A DNA stretch of 64,000 nucleotides from Marinobacter profundi (GCF_002744715.1 NZ_KZ319369.1:1-64000); one strand, 5' to 3'; counted from the stretch's first letter, positions 34,483 through 48,131 are shown. Numbers and translations: made by a program. The notes: a model not told the origin generated them from the sequence alone.

Positions 34483-35607
34483 ATGGCCAAGCGCGATTAT
34501 TACGAAGTTCTCGGGGTATCCCGGGACGCGGACGAGAAGGAAATCAAACGGGCTTATCGTAAGCTCGCGATGAAGTATCACCCCGACCGTAACCCGGACG
34601 ATGAGGAAGCCGAGAACAAGTTCAAGGAGGCGAGCGAAGCTTACGAAATCCTGACGGATTCCTCCAAGCGTGCGGCATACGACCAGTTCGGCCACGCCGG
34701 TGTCGATGGCCAGGCCGGTGGCGGCTTTGGTGGTGGCAGCGGCAGTTTCTCCGACATATTTGGCGACGTCTTCGGCGACATCTTTGGTGGAGGCGGTCGC
34801 GGCCGCAACACCCGGGGCGCGGACCTGCGTTACACCCTGGAGCTTGACCTGGAAGAAGCCGTCAAGGGCAAGACCGTCCAGATTCGCATTCCCGGCCATA
34901 AGGAATGTGATGCCTGCGAGGGCAGCGGGGCGGAAAAGGGCTCCCGGCCAGAAACCTGCGGTACCTGTAATGGTATGGGGCAGGTGCGGATGCAGCAGGG
35001 ATTCTTTACCGTGCAGCAGGCGTGTCCGACCTGTCGCGGGTCCGGCCAGATCATCAAGAACCCCTGTAAGGTCTGTCATGGTCAGGGTCGGGTTCAGGAA
35101 GAGAAAACCCTGTCGGTCAAGGTGCCCCCCGGGGTCGATACCGGTGACCGGATCCGTCTCTCCGGAGAGGGCGAAATGGGCATGGATGGTGGCCCGTCCG
35201 GTGACCTGTACGTGCAGATTGCGGTGCGTGAGCACGCTATCTTTACCCGCGATGGCCGTAACCTCTACTGTGAAGTACCGATCAGCATCGTGGATGCCGC
35301 CCTCGGTGGCGAGCTGGAAGTGCCGACACTGGATGGCCGGGTGAAGCTGAAGATCCCCGCGGAAACCCAGACCGGCAAGTTGTTCCGCCTGCGTAACAAG
35401 GGCGTCAGTCCGGTGCGTGGTGGCCCGGCAGGGGATTTGCTGTGCCGGGTGATTGTGGAAACTCCGGTTAATCTGACCAAGCGCCAGAAGGAACTGCTGG
35501 ACGAGTTCCAGCAAACCCTCGATGCCGGCAGCGGCACCCAGCATGCGCCGAAGAAAACCTCGTGGTTTGAGGGCGTGAAGCACTTCTTCGACGAAATGAA
35601 ATTCTGA
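34483..35607 (+). CDS. dnaJ: Chaperone protein DnaJ (Hsp40)
   Basis: A 374-residue type I J-protein that stimulates DnaK. The J domain has HPD at residues 33-35; a Gly/Phe-rich region covers about 76-108; four zinc-binding CxxCxGxG motifs begin at Cys142, 159, 181 and 195. The ATG at 34483 gives [11 protein letters not shown]; an upstream in-frame start at 34456 lies in the terminator hairpin and is rejected. Confidence 0.97.
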   Translation: MAKRDYYEVLGVSRDADEKEIKRAYRKLAMKYHPDRNPDDEEAENKFKEASEAYEILTDSSKRAAYDQFGHAGVDGQAGGGFGGGSGSFSDIFGDVFGDIFGGGGRGRNTRGADLRYTLELDLEEAVKGKTVQIRIPGHKECDACEGSGAEKGSRPETCGTCNGMGQVRMQQGFFTVQQACPTCRGSGQIIKNPCKVCHGQGRVQEEKTLSVKVPPGVDTGDRIRLSGEGEMGMDGGPSGDLYVQIAVREHAIFTRDGRNLYCEVPISIVDAALGGELEVPTLDGRVKLKIPAETQTGKLFRLRNKGVSPVRGGPAGDLLCRVIVETPVNLTKRQKELLDEFQQTLDAGSGTQHAPKKTSWFEGVKHFFDEMKF

Positions 35608-35626
35608 CAGAGCGTCAGCCAATTAA

Positions 35627-36439
<813 letters not shown>

Positions 36440-36499
36440 CAAGCCGAAGGTAACAAGGTAAGTAGAAACCGTCGCCTGGCTGGTTCGGGGCTTTTTGCA

Positions 36500-36528
36500 T
36501 GGACAGAATCCGCCCTGTTTTTTATAAT
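36500..36528 (+). promoter_or_regulatory. Sigma-70 promoter of the carAB-greA operon
   Basis: -35 TGGACA (36500-36505), 17 bp, -10 TATAAT (36523-36528). An inverted repeat CCGCC/GGCGG (about 36511-36515 and 36530-36534) brackets the -10 element and could be an operator. Confidence 0.82.
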
Positions 36529-36622
36529 GAGGCGGTTTAACTGCACCAAGCGTAGCTTTGACAACGCTGAGGAACTGCGGAAACCGGAGCTTTCCAATCC
36601 CGGATTCCGGTTCCCTGACAAC

Positions 36623-36662
36623 AAAAAGCGGGACGGAGTGAATGACTCCCTCTCGCTTTTTT
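36623..36662 (+). terminator. Terminator-like attenuator hairpin in the carA leader
   Basis: AAAAAGCG at 36623-36630 pairs with CGCTTTTT (about 36654-36661); the upper stem GGAGT/ACTCC closes a GAATG loop. It sits about 90 nt downstream of the expected start of transcription and 117 nt before carA, so full-length operon mRNA must read through it. No regulatory leader peptide could be assigned with confidence. The whole 36440-36778 stretch holds no gene. Confidence 0.72.
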
Positions 36663-36778
36663 GCGACCTGAATTTGCGCTTGCGTTCCTGTTCGTGACGT
36701 TGGGGGTCAGGGTTCTGTGCCACAAGAACCCGGCCCGATTCGGAACTAACGATACGCCACTCGATGAGGATACAAGCC

Positions 36779-37909
36779 TTGAGCACACCAGCAATCCTTG
36801 CACTCGCAGACGGAAGCCTGTTTTACGGCACCGCCATTGGCGCTGAAGGAGAAACCAGCGGCGAGGTGGTTTTCAACACCGCCATGACCGGCTACCAGGA
36901 AATCCTGACCGATCCGTCCTATTCCCGCCAGATCGTTACCCTGACATACCCCCACATCGGTAACACCGGCGTGAATGCCGAAGACGTGGAATCCGACCGC
37001 ATCCACGCGGCGGGCCTGATCATCCGCGACCTGCCGTTACTGGCCAGCAGCTGGCGCAGCACCGGCTCCCTGGACGACTACCTGCGATCAAACAACATTG
37101 TTGGTATCGCCGACATCGATACCCGTCGGCTCACCCGTATTCTCCGTGACAAAGGCTCCCAGAACGGTGCGGTGGTTGCCGGCCCGAACGCTACCGCGGA
37201 GCGGGCCCTGGAGCTGGCGAAGGCCTTCCCCGGCCTGAAGGGGATGGACCTGGCCAAGGAAGTGACCGCCGACAAGGTCTGGACCTGGAGCCAGACTGAA
37301 TGGAGCCTGGGTGAAGGTTACGGCGAACTTGCAGAGCCCCGTTTCAAGGTGGTGGCCTGGGATTACGGTGTGAAGCTCAACATCCTGCGCATGCTGGCGG
37401 CGCGCGGGTGCGATATCACGGTGGTTCCGGCCCAGACCCCGGCTGCCGAGGTGCTGGCAATGAATCCGGACGGTGTGTTCCTGTCCAATGGTCCGGGGGA
37501 TCCCGAGCCCTGCGACTATGCGATCCAGGCGATTCGTGAGGTGCTGGAAACCGAGATTCCGGTGTTCGGCATCTGTCTCGGCCACCAGTTGCTGGCCCTG
37601 GCCAGTGGCGCCAAAACCATGAAAATGGGACACGGTCACCACGGCGCCAACCATCCGGTGCAGGACCTGAAAACCGGTACGGTGATGATTACCAGCCAGA
37701 ACCATGGGTTTGCCGTGGACGAGAGCACCCTGCCGGCGAACCTGGAGGCGACCCACAAATCCCTGTTCGACGGCACCTTGCAGGGGATCCGTCGTACCGA
37801 TAAGGCCGCTTTCAGCTTCCAGGGGCATCCGGAAGCCAGTCCCGGTCCCCACGACGTGGCGCCGCTGTTTGACGAGTTCATCCGGTCGATGGAAGCCCGC
37901 TCCGCCTGA
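36779..37909 (+). CDS. carA: Carbamoyl-phosphate synthase small subunit
   Basis: A 376-residue glutamine amidotransferase subunit supplying ammonia to CarB for arginine and pyrimidine synthesis. The nucleophile is Cys266 in [10 protein letters not shown], with the partner His-Glu in [12 protein letters not shown] take a TTG start at 36779: GAGGA ends eight bases before it and the N-terminus ([13 protein letters not shown]) matches the family. An ATG at 36764 is in frame but overlaps that ribosome site. It is followed by carB and greA as in Pseudomonas. Confidence 0.95.
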   Translation: MSTPAILALADGSLFYGTAIGAEGETSGEVVFNTAMTGYQEILTDPSYSRQIVTLTYPHIGNTGVNAEDVESDRIHAAGLIIRDLPLLASSWRSTGSLDDYLRSNNIVGIADIDTRRLTRILRDKGSQNGAVVAGPNATAERALELAKAFPGLKGMDLAKEVTADKVWTWSQTEWSLGEGYGELAEPRFKVVAWDYGVKLNILRMLAARGCDITVVPAQTPAAEVLAMNPDGVFLSNGPGDPEPCDYAIQAIREVLETEIPVFGICLGHQLLALASGAKTMKMGHGHHGANHPVQDLKTGTVMITSQNHGFAVDESTLPANLEATHKSLFDGTLQGIRRTDKAAFSFQGHPEASPGPHDVAPLFDEFIRSMEARSA

Positions 37910-37984
37910 CGGCGAACGGACCGGATCATCAGCGCTGCCAAGGCGCTGCCAGAATTTAAAAGTTGCTGACAGGTTTACCAAGAC

Positions 37985-40900
37985 ATGCCAAAGCGTACCG
38001 ACATTAAAAGCATTCTGATCCTGGGCGCCGGCCCTATCGTGATCGGGCAGGCGTGCGAGTTTGACTACTCCGGAGCCCAGGCCTGCAAGGCGCTGCGGGA
38101 AGAGGGTTACCGGGTTATCCTGGTCAACTCCAACCCGGCCACCATCATGACCGATCCGGCGATGGCGGACGCCACTTACATCGAGCCGATCACCTGGAAA
38201 ACCGTCGCCAAGATCATCGAGAAAGAAAAGCCGGATGCCCTGCTGCCGACCATGGGCGGTCAGACCGCGCTGAACTGCGCGCTGGATCTGGAAAAGCACG
38301 GTGTGCTGCAGGAGCACGGTGTTGAGATGATCGGTGCCAACGCCGACACCATCGATAAAGCCGAAGACCGCAACCGTTTCGACCAGGCGATGAAGAAAAT
38401 CGGCCTGGAATGTCCGCGCGCAGCGATCGCGCACACCATGGAAGAAGCCTGGAAAATCTCCGAAGACATCGGTTTTCCGTGCATCATCCGGCCCTCCTTC
38501 ACCATGGGCGGCTCCGGTGGCGGTATCGCCTATAACAAGGACGAGTTCGAGGAAATCTGCACCCGTGGTCTGGACCTGTCGCCAACCAACGAGCTGCTGA
38601 TCGACGAGTCCCTGATCGGCTGGAAAGAGTACGAGATGGAAGTTGTCCGGGACAAGAACGACAACTGCATCATCGTTTGCTCCATCGAGAACTTCGATGC
38701 CATGGGCGTGCACACCGGTGACTCCATCACGGTGGCGCCGGCACAGACCCTTACCGACAAGGAATACCAGATCATGCGGAACGCCTCGCTGGCGGTGTTG
38801 CGTGAGATCGGGGTTGAAACCGGCGGTTCCAACGTCCAGTTCGGCATTAATCCGGACACCGGCCGCATGGTGGTCATCGAGATGAACCCGCGGGTGTCCC
38901 GCTCCTCGGCTCTGGCATCGAAGGCGACCGGTTTCCCCATTGCCAAGGTGGCGGCCAAGCTGGCGGTAGGTTACACCCTGGATGAGCTGCGCAACGAGAT
39001 CACCGGTGGCGTTACCCCGGCGTCGTTCGAGCCAAGCATTGATTATGTGGTTACCAAGATCCCCCGCTTCACCTTCGAAAAATTCCCCCAGGCGGATGCC
39101 CGCCTGACCACCCAGATGAAGTCGGTGGGCGAGGTGATGGCGATTGGTCGCACGTTCCAGGAATCCATGCAGAAAGCCCTGCGCGGTCTGGAAGTGGGCT
39201 CTGAGGGTTTCGACGAGCAGTTGGACGAGCTGGACTCGGAGAATTCCCGTGAGACCCTGACCCGCGAGCTCAACGTGCCGGGCGCCGAGCGGGTCTGGTA
39301 CATCGGTGATGCGTTCCGTGCCGGTCTTACCGTCGAAGAAGTGTTCCAGCACACCAAGGTGGATCCCTGGTACCTGGTGCAGATTGAAGACCTCATTCGT
39401 GAAGAGCAGGCGCTGAAGTCGGCCGGCAAGGCAGACATTGACCAGGCCACGCTGTTCCGTCTCAAGCGCAAGGGCTTCTCCGATGCCCGGCTGGCCAAGC
39501 TGCTGGGCATTTCCGAGGTGAGCCTGCGCAAGCTGCGTCATGACCTTGGCATCCGCCCGGTCTACAAGCGTGTGGATACCTGTGCCGCCGAGTTCGCGTC
39601 CGACACGGCCTACATGTACTCCACCTACGAGGAAGAGTGCGAGGCCGAGCCAACTGACCGCGAAAAGATTGTCGTGATCGGCGGTGGCCCCAACCGGATC
39701 GGGCAGGGTATCGAGTTCGACTACTGCTGTGTTCACGCGGCCCTGGCCATGCGTGAAGACGGTTACGAAACCATCATGATCAACTGCAACCCGGAGACTG
39801 TGTCGACCGACTACGACACCTCCGACCGGTTGTATTTCGAGCCGATCACCCTGGAAGACGTGCTGGAAATCATCAACGTCGAAAAGCCCAAGGGTGTGAT
39901 CGTGCAGTATGGCGGCCAGACTCCATTGAAACTGGCCCGTGGCCTGGAAGCCGCCGGTGTGCCCATTATCGGTACCAGCCCGGATGCCATCGACCGTGCC
40001 GAGGACCGCGAGCGGTTCCAGCAGATGATTGTCCGTCTGGGCCTGTTGCAGCCCCAGAACGCAACCGTACGCAGCCACGAAGAAGGTATCCTCGCAGCGC
40101 GTGAAATCGGCTATCCGCTGGTGGTGCGTCCGTCCTACGTGCTCGGTGGCCGCGCCATGGAGATCGTCTACGATGAGACCGAGCTGGTGCGTTACATGCG
40201 CAACGCCGTGCTGGTTTCCAACGACAGCCCGGTGCTGCTGGATCACTTCCTCAATGCGGCGATCGAGGTGGATATCGATGCCATCTGCGACGGCAAGGAC
40301 GTGGTGATTGGCGGTATCATGCAGCACATTGAGCAGGCCGGCGTACACTCCGGTGACTCCGCCTGTTCCCTGCCCCCCTACACCTTGCCGAAAGACGTGC
40401 AGGACGAGATGCGCGACGCCGTCCGCAAGATGGCGATCGAGCTCGATGTTATCGGCCTGATGAACGTCCAGCTGGCCTGGCAGGATGGCAAGATCTACGT
40501 CATCGAAGTGAATCCGCGTGCTTCCCGGACGGTACCGTTCGTTTCCAAGGCGATCGGTGTCTCCCTGGCCGCGATCGCTGCCCGGGTCATGGCTGGTAAG
40601 TCGCTGGCGGAGCAGGGTTTCACCAAGGAAATCGTGCCCAGCTATTATGCGGTGAAAGAATCGGTCTTCCCGTTCAACAAGTTCCCCGCGGTGGACCCGA
40701 TTCTCGGCCCGGAAATGAAATCCACTGGCGAAGTCATGGGTCTCGGTGACAGCTTCGACGAAGCATTTGCCAAGGCCGCGCTGGCGGTGGGTGAGCGGTT
40801 GCCGACCCAGGGTACCGCGTTTATGTCAGTTCGCGATGTGGACAAGCCGGGCGCCGCCAAGGTGGCCAGTGACCTGATTGACGCGGGTTTCAAGGTGATC

Positions 40901-41203
40901 GCCACCACCGGCACCGCGAAGGCCCTCCGTGAGGCGGGGCTGGAGGTCGAGCTGGTGAACAAGGTCCGTGAAGGTCGCCCGCACATCGTGGATGCCATCA
41001 AGAACGGCCAGGTGCAGCTGATCATCAACACCACCGAGGGCCGCAAGGCGATCTCGGACTCGGCGCAGATTCGCCAGTCCGCGCTGCAGACCAAGGTAAC
41101 CTACACAACGACGCTGGCGGGCGGCGAAGCATTCTGCCGCGCCATCAAGTTTGGTCCGGAGCGCACCGTACGTCGCCTCCAGGACCTGCACGCAGGAAAG
41201 TGA
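37985..41203 (+). CDS. carB: Carbamoyl-phosphate synthase large subunit
   Basis: A 1072-residue enzyme that makes carbamoyl phosphate from bicarbonate, ammonia and two ATP. Two homologous ATP-grasp halves are visible ([17 protein letters not shown] near residue 13 and [17 protein letters not shown] near 566), followed by the C-terminal allosteric MGS domain ([17 protein letters not shown]). Length is normal. A large reading frame on the opposite strand is a shadow of its codon bias. Confidence 0.98.
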   Translation: MPKRTDIKSILILGAGPIVIGQACEFDYSGAQACKALREEGYRVILVNSNPATIMTDPAMADATYIEPITWKTVAKIIEKEKPDALLPTMGGQTALNCALDLEKHGVLQEHGVEMIGANADTIDKAEDRNRFDQAMKKIGLECPRAAIAHTMEEAWKISEDIGFPCIIRPSFTMGGSGGGIAYNKDEFEEICTRGLDLSPTNELLIDESLIGWKEYEMEVVRDKNDNCIIVCSIENFDAMGVHTGDSITVAPAQTLTDKEYQIMRNASLAVLREIGVETGGSNVQFGINPDTGRMVVIEMNPRVSRSSALASKATGFPIAKVAAKLAVGYTLDELRNEITGGVTPASFEPSIDYVVTKIPRFTFEKFPQADARLTTQMKSVGEVMAIGRTFQESMQKALRGLEVGSEGFDEQLDELDSENSRETLTRELNVPGAERVWYIGDAFRAGLTVEEVFQHTKVDPWYLVQIEDLIREEQALKSAGKADIDQATLFRLKRKGFSDARLAKLLGISEVSLRKLRHDLGIRPVYKRVDTCAAEFASDTAYMYSTYEEECEAEPTDREKIVVIGGGPNRIGQGIEFDYCCVHAALAMREDGYETIMINCNPETVSTDYDTSDRLYFEPITLEDVLEIINVEKPKGVIVQYGGQTPLKLARGLEAAGVPIIGTSPDAIDRAEDRERFQQMIVRLGLLQPQNATVRSHEEGILAAREIGYPLVVRPSYVLGGRAMEIVYDETELVRYMRNAVLVSNDSPVLLDHFLNAAIEVDIDAICDGKDVVIGGIMQHIEQAGVHSGDSACSLPPYTLPKDVQDEMRDAVRKMAIELDVIGLMNVQLAWQDGKIYVIEVNPRASRTVPFVSKAIGVSLAAIAARVMAGKSLAEQGFTKEIVPSYYAVKESVFPFNKFPAVDPILGPEMKSTGEVMGLGDSFDEAFAKAALAVGERLPTQGTAFMSVRDVDKPGAAKVASDLIDAGFKVIATTGTAKALREAGLEVELVNKVREGRPHIVDAIKNGQVQLIINTTEGRKAISDSAQIRQSALQTKVTYTTTLAGGEAFCRAIKFGPERTVRRLQDLHAGK

Positions 41204-41207
41204 GACT

Positions 41208-41687
41208 ATGGCTGACAGAGTACCGATGACAAAGGTGGGTGAATCCCGCCTCCGTGAGGAGCTTCAGCGGCTGAAGTCCCAGGACCGGCCGCGGGTGATT
41301 GCGGCGATTGCCGACGCCCGTGAGCATGGCGACCTGAAAGAGAACGCTGAATACCATGCTGCTCGTGAGCAGCAGAGTTTCATCGAAGGTCGGATCCAGG
41401 AAATCGAGGGCAAGCTGTCTGCGGCCCAGGTGATTGACGTCACCGGTATCGAAAACACCGGCAAGGTGATTTTCGGCACCACTGTGCATCTGCTGAACAT
41501 GGATACCGATGCGCAGGTGGTCTACCAGATCGTCGGCGAGGACGAGGCCGACATCAAGGCTGGCAAGATTTCCGTGTCATCGCCGATTGCCCGTGCCCTG
41601 ATCGGCAAGAACGAGGGTGACGTGGTGGCTATCCGGGTGCCGTCCGGTACCGTGGAGTACGAAATCGAGCAAGTCGAGTACCTGTGA
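41208..41687 (+). CDS. greA: Transcription elongation factor GreA
   Basis: A 159-residue factor that rescues backtracked RNA polymerase. The N-terminal coiled coil has [20 protein letters not shown] with the tip acidic residues; the C-terminal FKBP-like domain ends [14 protein letters not shown] 41208 is four bases after the carB stop and gives an N-terminus of family length. It completes the carA-carB-greA operon. Confidence 0.97.
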   Translation: MADRVPMTKVGESRLREELQRLKSQDRPRVIAAIADAREHGDLKENAEYHAAREQQSFIEGRIQEIEGKLSAAQVIDVTGIENTGKVIFGTTVHLLNMDTDAQVVYQIVGEDEADIKAGKISVSSPIARALIGKNEGDVVAIRVPSGTVEYEIEQVEYL

Positions 41688-41692
41688 TGTCA

Positions 41693-41767
41693 GCGCCCGG
41701 GCCAGGCCCGGGCGCTCTATCCCGGGCACAAAAAAGCCGGCGACAGTCTTCTGTAGCCGGCTTTTTT
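41693..41767. terminator. Double hairpin and bidirectional terminator between greA and yhbY
   Basis: First a G+C-rich stem (GCGCCCGGGC and GCCCGGGCGC, 41693-41715), then a terminator: 41730-41746 pairs with 41751-41767, with six A before and six T after. It serves greA and, on the other strand, yhbY. Confidence 0.9.
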
Positions 41768-41779
41768 GTTGGGCGGCGG

Positions 41780-42091
41780 TCAGCCTTGATGGCGCAGCAG
41801 GTTGGACAGTTTGGGGTTGGGCTTCTTGGCCCGTCGCAGGATGACGGCGATCTTGCCGATGGTCTGCACCAGTTCCGCGCCGGCGCTCTCGCAGAGGGCG
41901 CTGATGGCTTCCTGGCGGGCCTCGCGGTCCTGGCTGGCGACCTTGATCTTGATGAGTTCATGATCATTGAGGGCGCGCTCCAGTTCCTCCTGCAGCCCCT
42001 CGGACAGGCCTTTGTCGCCCACAATGATCACCGGCTTGAGGTTGTGGGCAATGGCCCGGTACTGGCGGCGCTGTTCAGGCGAAAGACTCAT
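41780..42091 (-). CDS. yhbY: CRM-domain RNA-binding protein YhbY
   Basis: A 103-residue single CRM-domain protein that binds the 50S ribosomal precursor. The loop GDKGLSEG corresponds to the conserved GxxG RNA-binding element. ATG 42091 (MSLSPEQRRQYRAIAHNL) is chosen over a start eight codons upstream. It usually stands divergent from rlmE-ftsH; here only ftsH follows. Confidence 0.94.
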   Translation of the reverse strand: MSLSPEQRRQYRAIAHNLKPVIIVGDKGLSEGLQEELERALNDHELIKIKVASQDREARQEAISALCESAGAELVQTIGKIAVILRRAKKPNPKLSNLLRHQG

Positions 42092-42482
42092 GATGCAATC
42101 TCTTAATGGTCGCAATTAACAAAACGTCAGCGGCCAAGTAGCCGCCTAACCCGTATAATCGCGGGATTGTATCATGTACCGGTGGCCGTTGAATGGCAGA
42201 ATTCACCTACCCGGTCGCGGTGCCTCCGGGAACGTTTTGGTGTCTCCGGAGTCTGAACAGGACGGGAAACCAGGTGGATGTGCCAGATAAACGGATGCCG
42301 GCATTGCATTTTCCGTTTGGTCGCCCCATATGGTTATCAGGGTGCGGTTGTTATCCCCAGGCTCAGGTTGCTGTGGTGGACCTTACGGATAGGCCATTTC
42401 TGGTGGATAAGCGTAGAATTAGTGTAAGGTGTCCAAAAGGCCCGCGGAATTTGCGGGGCCTTCAATTCACAGGTGACGATCC
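42092..42482. other. Gene-free gap between yhbY and ftsH where rlmE is expected
   Basis: 391 bases without a convincing gene. The only sizeable frame (97 codons from 42193) lacks a family pattern and a clear ribosome site. TATAAT at 42154-42159 is a good -10 hexamer without a good -35. A hairpin AAGGCCCGC/GCGGGGCCTT (42437-42462) lies just before ftsH. No RlmE-like sequence remains in any frame. Confidence 0.7.
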
Positions 42483-44429
<1,947 letters not shown>

Positions 44430-44471
44430 TCCGTCCGGGATCAGCATCCGCGAATACTGCCTGATCCACTG

Positions 44472-44500
44472 CGCCGCCCCTTCGGGCGGCGTTGTTTTTT
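44472..44500 (+). terminator. Terminator after ftsH
   Basis: An 8-bp stem CGCCGCCC/GGGCGGCG (44472-44479 and 44484-44491) with loop CTTC, then TTGTTTTTT. It separates ftsH from the folP-glmM pair. Confidence 0.85.
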
Positions 44501-44527
44501 GTACTCCAGTCACGCCGAGGTTTACAC

Positions 44528-45361
44528 GTGAAGATGAATTTTGCTGGCCGCCAGATCGATCTGTCCCGTTGTCATGTGATGGGGATTCTCAACGTTACCC
44601 CTGACTCCTTTTCCGATGGCGGCCGGTTCAACCGGCTTGACGTGGCGCTCGATCGGGCGCGCCAGATCGTGGATGAAGGTGCGGCCTTCGTGGATATCGG
44701 TGGTGAGTCCACCCGCCCGGGCTCGGCGCCGGTTTCGGTGCAGGAAGAGCTCGACCGGGTCTGCCCGGTGGTCGAAGCGGTGGCGCGGGAGTTCGACACG
44801 GTCATTTCAGTGGATACCAGCTCGCCGGAAGTGATCCGGGAGTCGGTCAGGGTCGGCGCGGGGCTGATCAACGATGTCCGTTCGCTGCAACGGGACGGTG
44901 CGTTGGCCGCGGCCGTCGAGGCGGGTGTTCCGGTGTGCCTGATGCACATGAAGGGAGAGCCGAAAACCATGCAGGCGCAGCCGGAGTACCGCAATGTGTT
45001 GCGGGAGGTGAGTAGTTTTCTGATGGAGCGGGTGCGTGTTGCGGAGCAGGCCGGCATTGCCCCGGAAAACATTCTGCTGGACCCGGGATTTGGCTTTGGC
45101 AAGACCCTGGAGCACAATCTGCAGCTGCTGGCCGCCCAGGACCAGCTCCGGGTGCTGGGGTATCCCTTGCTGATCGGCATGTCCCGCAAGACCATGCTCG
45201 GCCAGATTACCGGTCGCGATGTTGCGGAACGGTTGCCCGCGAGCCTCGCGGTGGCGACAATATCCGCCCTGAAGGGTGCGTCCGTCATTCGTGTGCATGA
45301 TGTTCGTGAAACCGTGGATGCCGTAAAAGTGGTAGCGGCAATGGAGGAAGTTGGTCGATGA
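44528..45361 (+). CDS. folP: Dihydropteroate synthase
   Basis: A 277-residue TIM-barrel enzyme joining p-aminobenzoate to a pterin in folate synthesis; the sulfonamide target. Signatures NVTPDSFSD (22-30) and GGESTRPGS are intact. I chose GTG at 44528, which has GAGG eight bases upstream; ATG 44534 is two codons later. Its stop overlaps the glmM start (ATGA), a conserved pairing. Confidence 0.96.
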   Translation: MKMNFAGRQIDLSRCHVMGILNVTPDSFSDGGRFNRLDVALDRARQIVDEGAAFVDIGGESTRPGSAPVSVQEELDRVCPVVEAVAREFDTVISVDTSSPEVIRESVRVGAGLINDVRSLQRDGALAAAVEAGVPVCLMHMKGEPKTMQAQPEYRNVLREVSSFLMERVRVAEQAGIAPENILLDPGFGFGKTLEHNLQLLAAQDQLRVLGYPLLIGMSRKTMLGQITGRDVAERLPASLAVATISALKGASVIRVHDVRETVDAVKVVAAMEEVGR

Positions 45362-46701
45362 GCGACAGGAAATATTTTGGTACAGACGGTATCCGCGGGC
45401 GGGTTGGCGAGGCGCCGATTACCCCGGAATTCATGCTCCACCTGGGTTGGGCGGCCGGCCAGGCATTCAAGCGTGACGGCCAGCGTAACAGCGTGCTGAT
45501 CGGCAAGGACACCCGGCTCTCGGGTTACATGTTCGAGTCGGCGCTGGAAGCCGGGCTTGCCGCAGCCGGCGTTGACGTCAAGCTGCTGGGTCCGATGCCA
45601 ACGCCGGCTATTGCCTACCTGACCCGCACCTTCCGTGCCTCGGCGGGTATCGTAATCAGTGCGTCCCACAACCCCCATCACGATAACGGCATCAAGTTTT
45701 TCTCCGCTGCCGGTACCAAGCTTGATGATGCGCTCGAGGCTGAAATCGAGCGCTGGCTGGACCAGCCGATCCGGGTCTGTGAGTCCTCCGAGCTTGGCAA
45801 GGCCAGCCGGATCGACGATGCCCCCGGCCGTTACGTTGAATTCTGCAAGAGCACGGTGCCGAACGAGTTCACCCTCGAGGGCATGACCATCGTGCTGGAC
45901 TGCGCCCATGGCGCCACCTATCACGTAGCGCCCAAGGTTTTCCGGGAGTTGGGCGCGAAGGTCCATGTCATTGGCGCAGACCCTGACGGGCTGAACATCA
46001 ACCTCAATGTGGGGTCCACTCACCTGGAGGCGTTGAAGGAGGCCGTTGCCGCACGGAAAGCGGACCTCGGCATTGCATTTGATGGTGATGGCGACCGTGT
46101 CCTGATGGTGGACCGCGATGGCTCGGAAATCGACGGCGACGAGCTGTTGTACATCATTGCGTCCCAGCGCCAGGCGGCAGGCACCCTCAAGGGTGGCGTG
46201 GTGGGTACGCTGATGACCAATCTTGGCGTGGAGTTGGCACTGCGGGATCGGGATATCCCCTTCGAGCGAGCGAAGGTGGGAGACCGTTATGTCATGGAGC
46301 GCCTTGTCGAGCGGGGCTGGGTGCTCGGGGGTGAGGGTTCCGGACACCTGGTGATCCGTGATTGTACGACCACCGGGGACGGTATCGTGTCGGCATTGCA
46401 GGTGTTGCTGGCGGTGTGGCGTTCCGGTCAGACCATGGCGGAGTTGCGCCAGGGCATGACCAAGTTGCCCCAGACAATGATCAATGTCCGGGTGGTGCAG
46501 CGCTTCGATCCACTGGCTCGCCAGGATATCCGCGATGCGGTGGCGGCCGCCGAGAAGCAGCTGGGGACGGCGGGCCGGGTGCTGCTGCGGGCTTCCGGTA
46601 CGGAACCACTGATCCGGGTCATGGCGGAAGGTCGCGATGCCGCGGTGATTCGCCGGGTGGCCGCCGATCTTGCCGCGGTTGTCGAGGCGTCAAAGGCATG
46701 A
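45358..46701 (+). CDS. glmM: Phosphoglucosamine mutase
   Basis: A 447-residue enzyme converting glucosamine-6-phosphate to glucosamine-1-phosphate for peptidoglycan and LPS. The phosphoserine loop SASHNP has the active Ser103; the metal loop DGDGDR and the sugar-binding GEGSGH motif follow. It is translationally coupled to folP by a four-base overlap. Confidence 0.97.
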   Translation: MSDRKYFGTDGIRGRVGEAPITPEFMLHLGWAAGQAFKRDGQRNSVLIGKDTRLSGYMFESALEAGLAAAGVDVKLLGPMPTPAIAYLTRTFRASAGIVISASHNPHHDNGIKFFSAAGTKLDDALEAEIERWLDQPIRVCESSELGKASRIDDAPGRYVEFCKSTVPNEFTLEGMTIVLDCAHGATYHVAPKVFRELGAKVHVIGADPDGLNINLNVGSTHLEALKEAVAARKADLGIAFDGDGDRVLMVDRDGSEIDGDELLYIIASQRQAAGTLKGGVVGTLMTNLGVELALRDRDIPFERAKVGDRYVMERLVERGWVLGGEGSGHLVIRDCTTTGDGIVSALQVLLAVWRSGQTMAELRQGMTKLPQTMINVRVVQRFDPLARQDIRDAVAAAEKQLGTAGRVLLRASGTEPLIRVMAEGRDAAVIRRVAADLAAVVEASKA

Positions 46702-46719
46702 AAATGCCAATAAATTCGG

Positions 46720-46748
46720 TTGTGTGGTCGGGTCGACTGCTGTATAGT
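46720..46748 (+). promoter_or_regulatory. Sigma-70 promoter of tpiA-secG
   Basis: -35 TTGTGT (46720-46725), 17 bp, -10 TATAGT (46743-46748), about 29 bp before the tpiA ATG. It allows tpiA and secG expression independent of glmM. Confidence 0.7.
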
Positions 46749-46776
46749 TCGGCCTCCCTTAAGTCAGGGGGCAGTC

Positions 46777-47559
46777 ATGCGCCGTAAAATTGTAGCCGGA
46801 AACTGGAAGATGAACGGGTCTGAGGATCTGGTTCGAAATCTGGTTAATGACGTCAGTAACGGCATGGCATCGCTTGAAAATTGCGTGGAGGTTGTTATCA
46901 TTCCGCCCGCGCTGTATGTTCGCGATGTCCTGTCCCTTGTCGGGCAGCGCGAAGCGGCGGTCGCCACGGGTGTGCAAAATGTTGCGCCCTGGGACGCAGG
47001 TGCCTACACCGGAGAAATTTCCGCTGCGATGGCGGCAGATGTCGGGTGTCGATATGCTCTTGTAGGTCACTCTGAACGCAGGCAGTTGTTCGGTGAAACC
47101 GACGAGTTGGTTGCCGAGAAGGTCCGGAAGGTGCTTGCCAGCGGTCTTGCAGTCATTGTCTGTGTCGGCGAGACTCTGGCAGAGCGCGAGCAGGGAGTGG
47201 CGGAGCGTGTCGTGGCCCGCCAGGTTCGTGCGGCGCTGGCGGAGGTTGAGTCCGCCGACTGGCCAAAAGTGATCGTGGCGTATGAGCCGGTCTGGGCAAT
47301 TGGCACCGGAAAGACGGCGACAGCGGCAGATGCGCAGGCCATGCATCAGGCCATTCGCAAAGAGCTTTCTGGGCTTGGTGCGCCGGAATCTGACGTTTCC
47401 GTACTTTACGGGGGCAGTGTAAAGCCGGATAATGCCGCCGAGCTGTTTGCTCAGCCGGATATTGATGGCGGGTTGATTGGCGGGGCATCGCTGATTGCCG
47501 ATGATTTTCTGGGTATCTGCCAGGCTGCAAGAGATGCGGTAGCAGGTACTGACGCTTAA
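46777..47559 (+). CDS. tpiA: Triosephosphate isomerase
   Basis: A 260-residue glycolytic enzyme interconverting dihydroxyacetone phosphate and glyceraldehyde-3-phosphate. Active-site residues are visible: Lys11 (GNWKMNG), His98 (VGHSERR) and Glu170 (YEPVWAIGTG). ATG 46777 has AGGGG six bases upstream; a longer frame from 46720 would begin in the promoter. secG follows 28 bases after the stop. Confidence 0.97.
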   Translation: MRRKIVAGNWKMNGSEDLVRNLVNDVSNGMASLENCVEVVIIPPALYVRDVLSLVGQREAAVATGVQNVAPWDAGAYTGEISAAMAADVGCRYALVGHSERRQLFGETDELVAEKVRKVLASGLAVIVCVGETLAEREQGVAERVVARQVRAALAEVESADWPKVIVAYEPVWAIGTGKTATAADAQAMHQAIRKELSGLGAPESDVSVLYGGSVKPDNAAELFAQPDIDGGLIGGASLIADDFLGICQAARDAVAGTDA

Positions 47560-47587
47560 GAATTGCAGGATATTGCAGAGAGCTGTT

Positions 47588-47959
47588 ATGGATTGGTTGG
47601 AAACACTGGTTGTCGTTGTGCACGTCGTTATTGCGGTGGCGCTGGTGGGTCTGGTGCTGATCCAGCAAGGTAAGGGCGCGGATGCCGGTGCTGCCTTTGG
47701 TGGTGGTGCTTCGCAGACCGTTTTCGGTAGTCAGGGTAGCGGCAGCTTCCTGACCCGGATGACCACCTTCCTGGCAATTGTGTTCTTTGTGACAAGTTTT
47801 TCACTGGCTGTTTTTGCCAAGCAGCGTGCTGAAGTGGCAGGCGAGGCGGGTATTCCGGTTGTTCAGGAAGTTCCTGCGGACGCTGTCGAGAATGCCGCTG
47901 GCGAGCAGTCTGGTGAGACCGAGAGCGGGGGCGATTCCTCAGTCCCCGAGCTCGAGTGA
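47588..47959 (+). CDS. secG: Preprotein translocase subunit SecG
   Basis: A 123-residue inner-membrane subunit of the SecYEG channel. Two TM helices (about 4-22 and 53-72) flank the conserved GKGADAGAAFGGG loop; the acidic tail is low complexity. It lies between tpiA and tRNA-Leu, as in many gammaproteobacteria. An upstream in-frame start at 47573 is less likely. Confidence 0.95.
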   Translation: MDWLETLVVVVHVVIAVALVGLVLIQQGKGADAGAAFGGGASQTVFGSQGSGSFLTRMTTFLAIVFFVTSFSLAVFAKQRAEVAGEAGIPVVQEVPADAVENAAGEQSGETESGGDSSVPELE

Positions 47960-47966
47960 GGTTGTT

Positions 47967-48051
47967 GCCCAAGTGGTGGAACTGGTAGACACGCTATCTT
48001 GAGGGGGTAGTGGCGAAAGCCGTGCCGGTTCGAGTCCGGCCTTGGGCACCA
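47967..48051 (+). tRNA. tRNA-Leu (anticodon GAG)
   Basis: An 85-nt class II tRNA with CCA encoded. Acceptor GCCCAAG pairs with CTTGGGC; the anticodon stem CTATC/GGTAG holds loop TTGAGGG with GAG at 48001-48003; the variable arm is long, as for leucine; the T-arm carries GGTTCGAGTCC. It follows secG, the usual place. Confidence 0.97.
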
Positions 48052-48057
48052 TATCTG

Positions 48058-48087
48058 ACGGCTTGGTTTATCCAAGCCGTTTTTTTT
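48058..48087 (+). terminator. Terminator after tRNA-Leu
   Basis: A perfect 9-bp stem ACGGCTTGG/CCAAGCCGT (48058-48066 and 48072-48080) followed by seven further T. Confidence 0.93.
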
Positions 48088-48096
48088 GGTCAGTCC

Positions 48097-48125
48097 TTGA
48101 CCACTGGCGTCGGCGTCCTTATACT
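48097..48125 (+). promoter_or_regulatory. Strong sigma-70 promoter upstream of rimP
   Basis: -35 TTGACC (48097-48102), 17 bp, -10 TATACT (48120-48125). It lies directly after the tRNA-Leu terminator and about 255 bp before rimP. Confidence 0.82.
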
Positions 48126-48131
48126 CCGGCG

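Noticed and set aside
36527-36697. 56-codon frame running through the carA attenuator, possible leader peptide
   Set aside because: Its ATG lies inside the -10 element of the predicted promoter, so it would not be on the transcript.
37088-40348. 1086-codon open frame on the minus strand
   Set aside because: It is antisense to carA/carB, whose proteins are certain; the translation is His/Gly/Val-rich with no family pattern, a codon-bias shadow.
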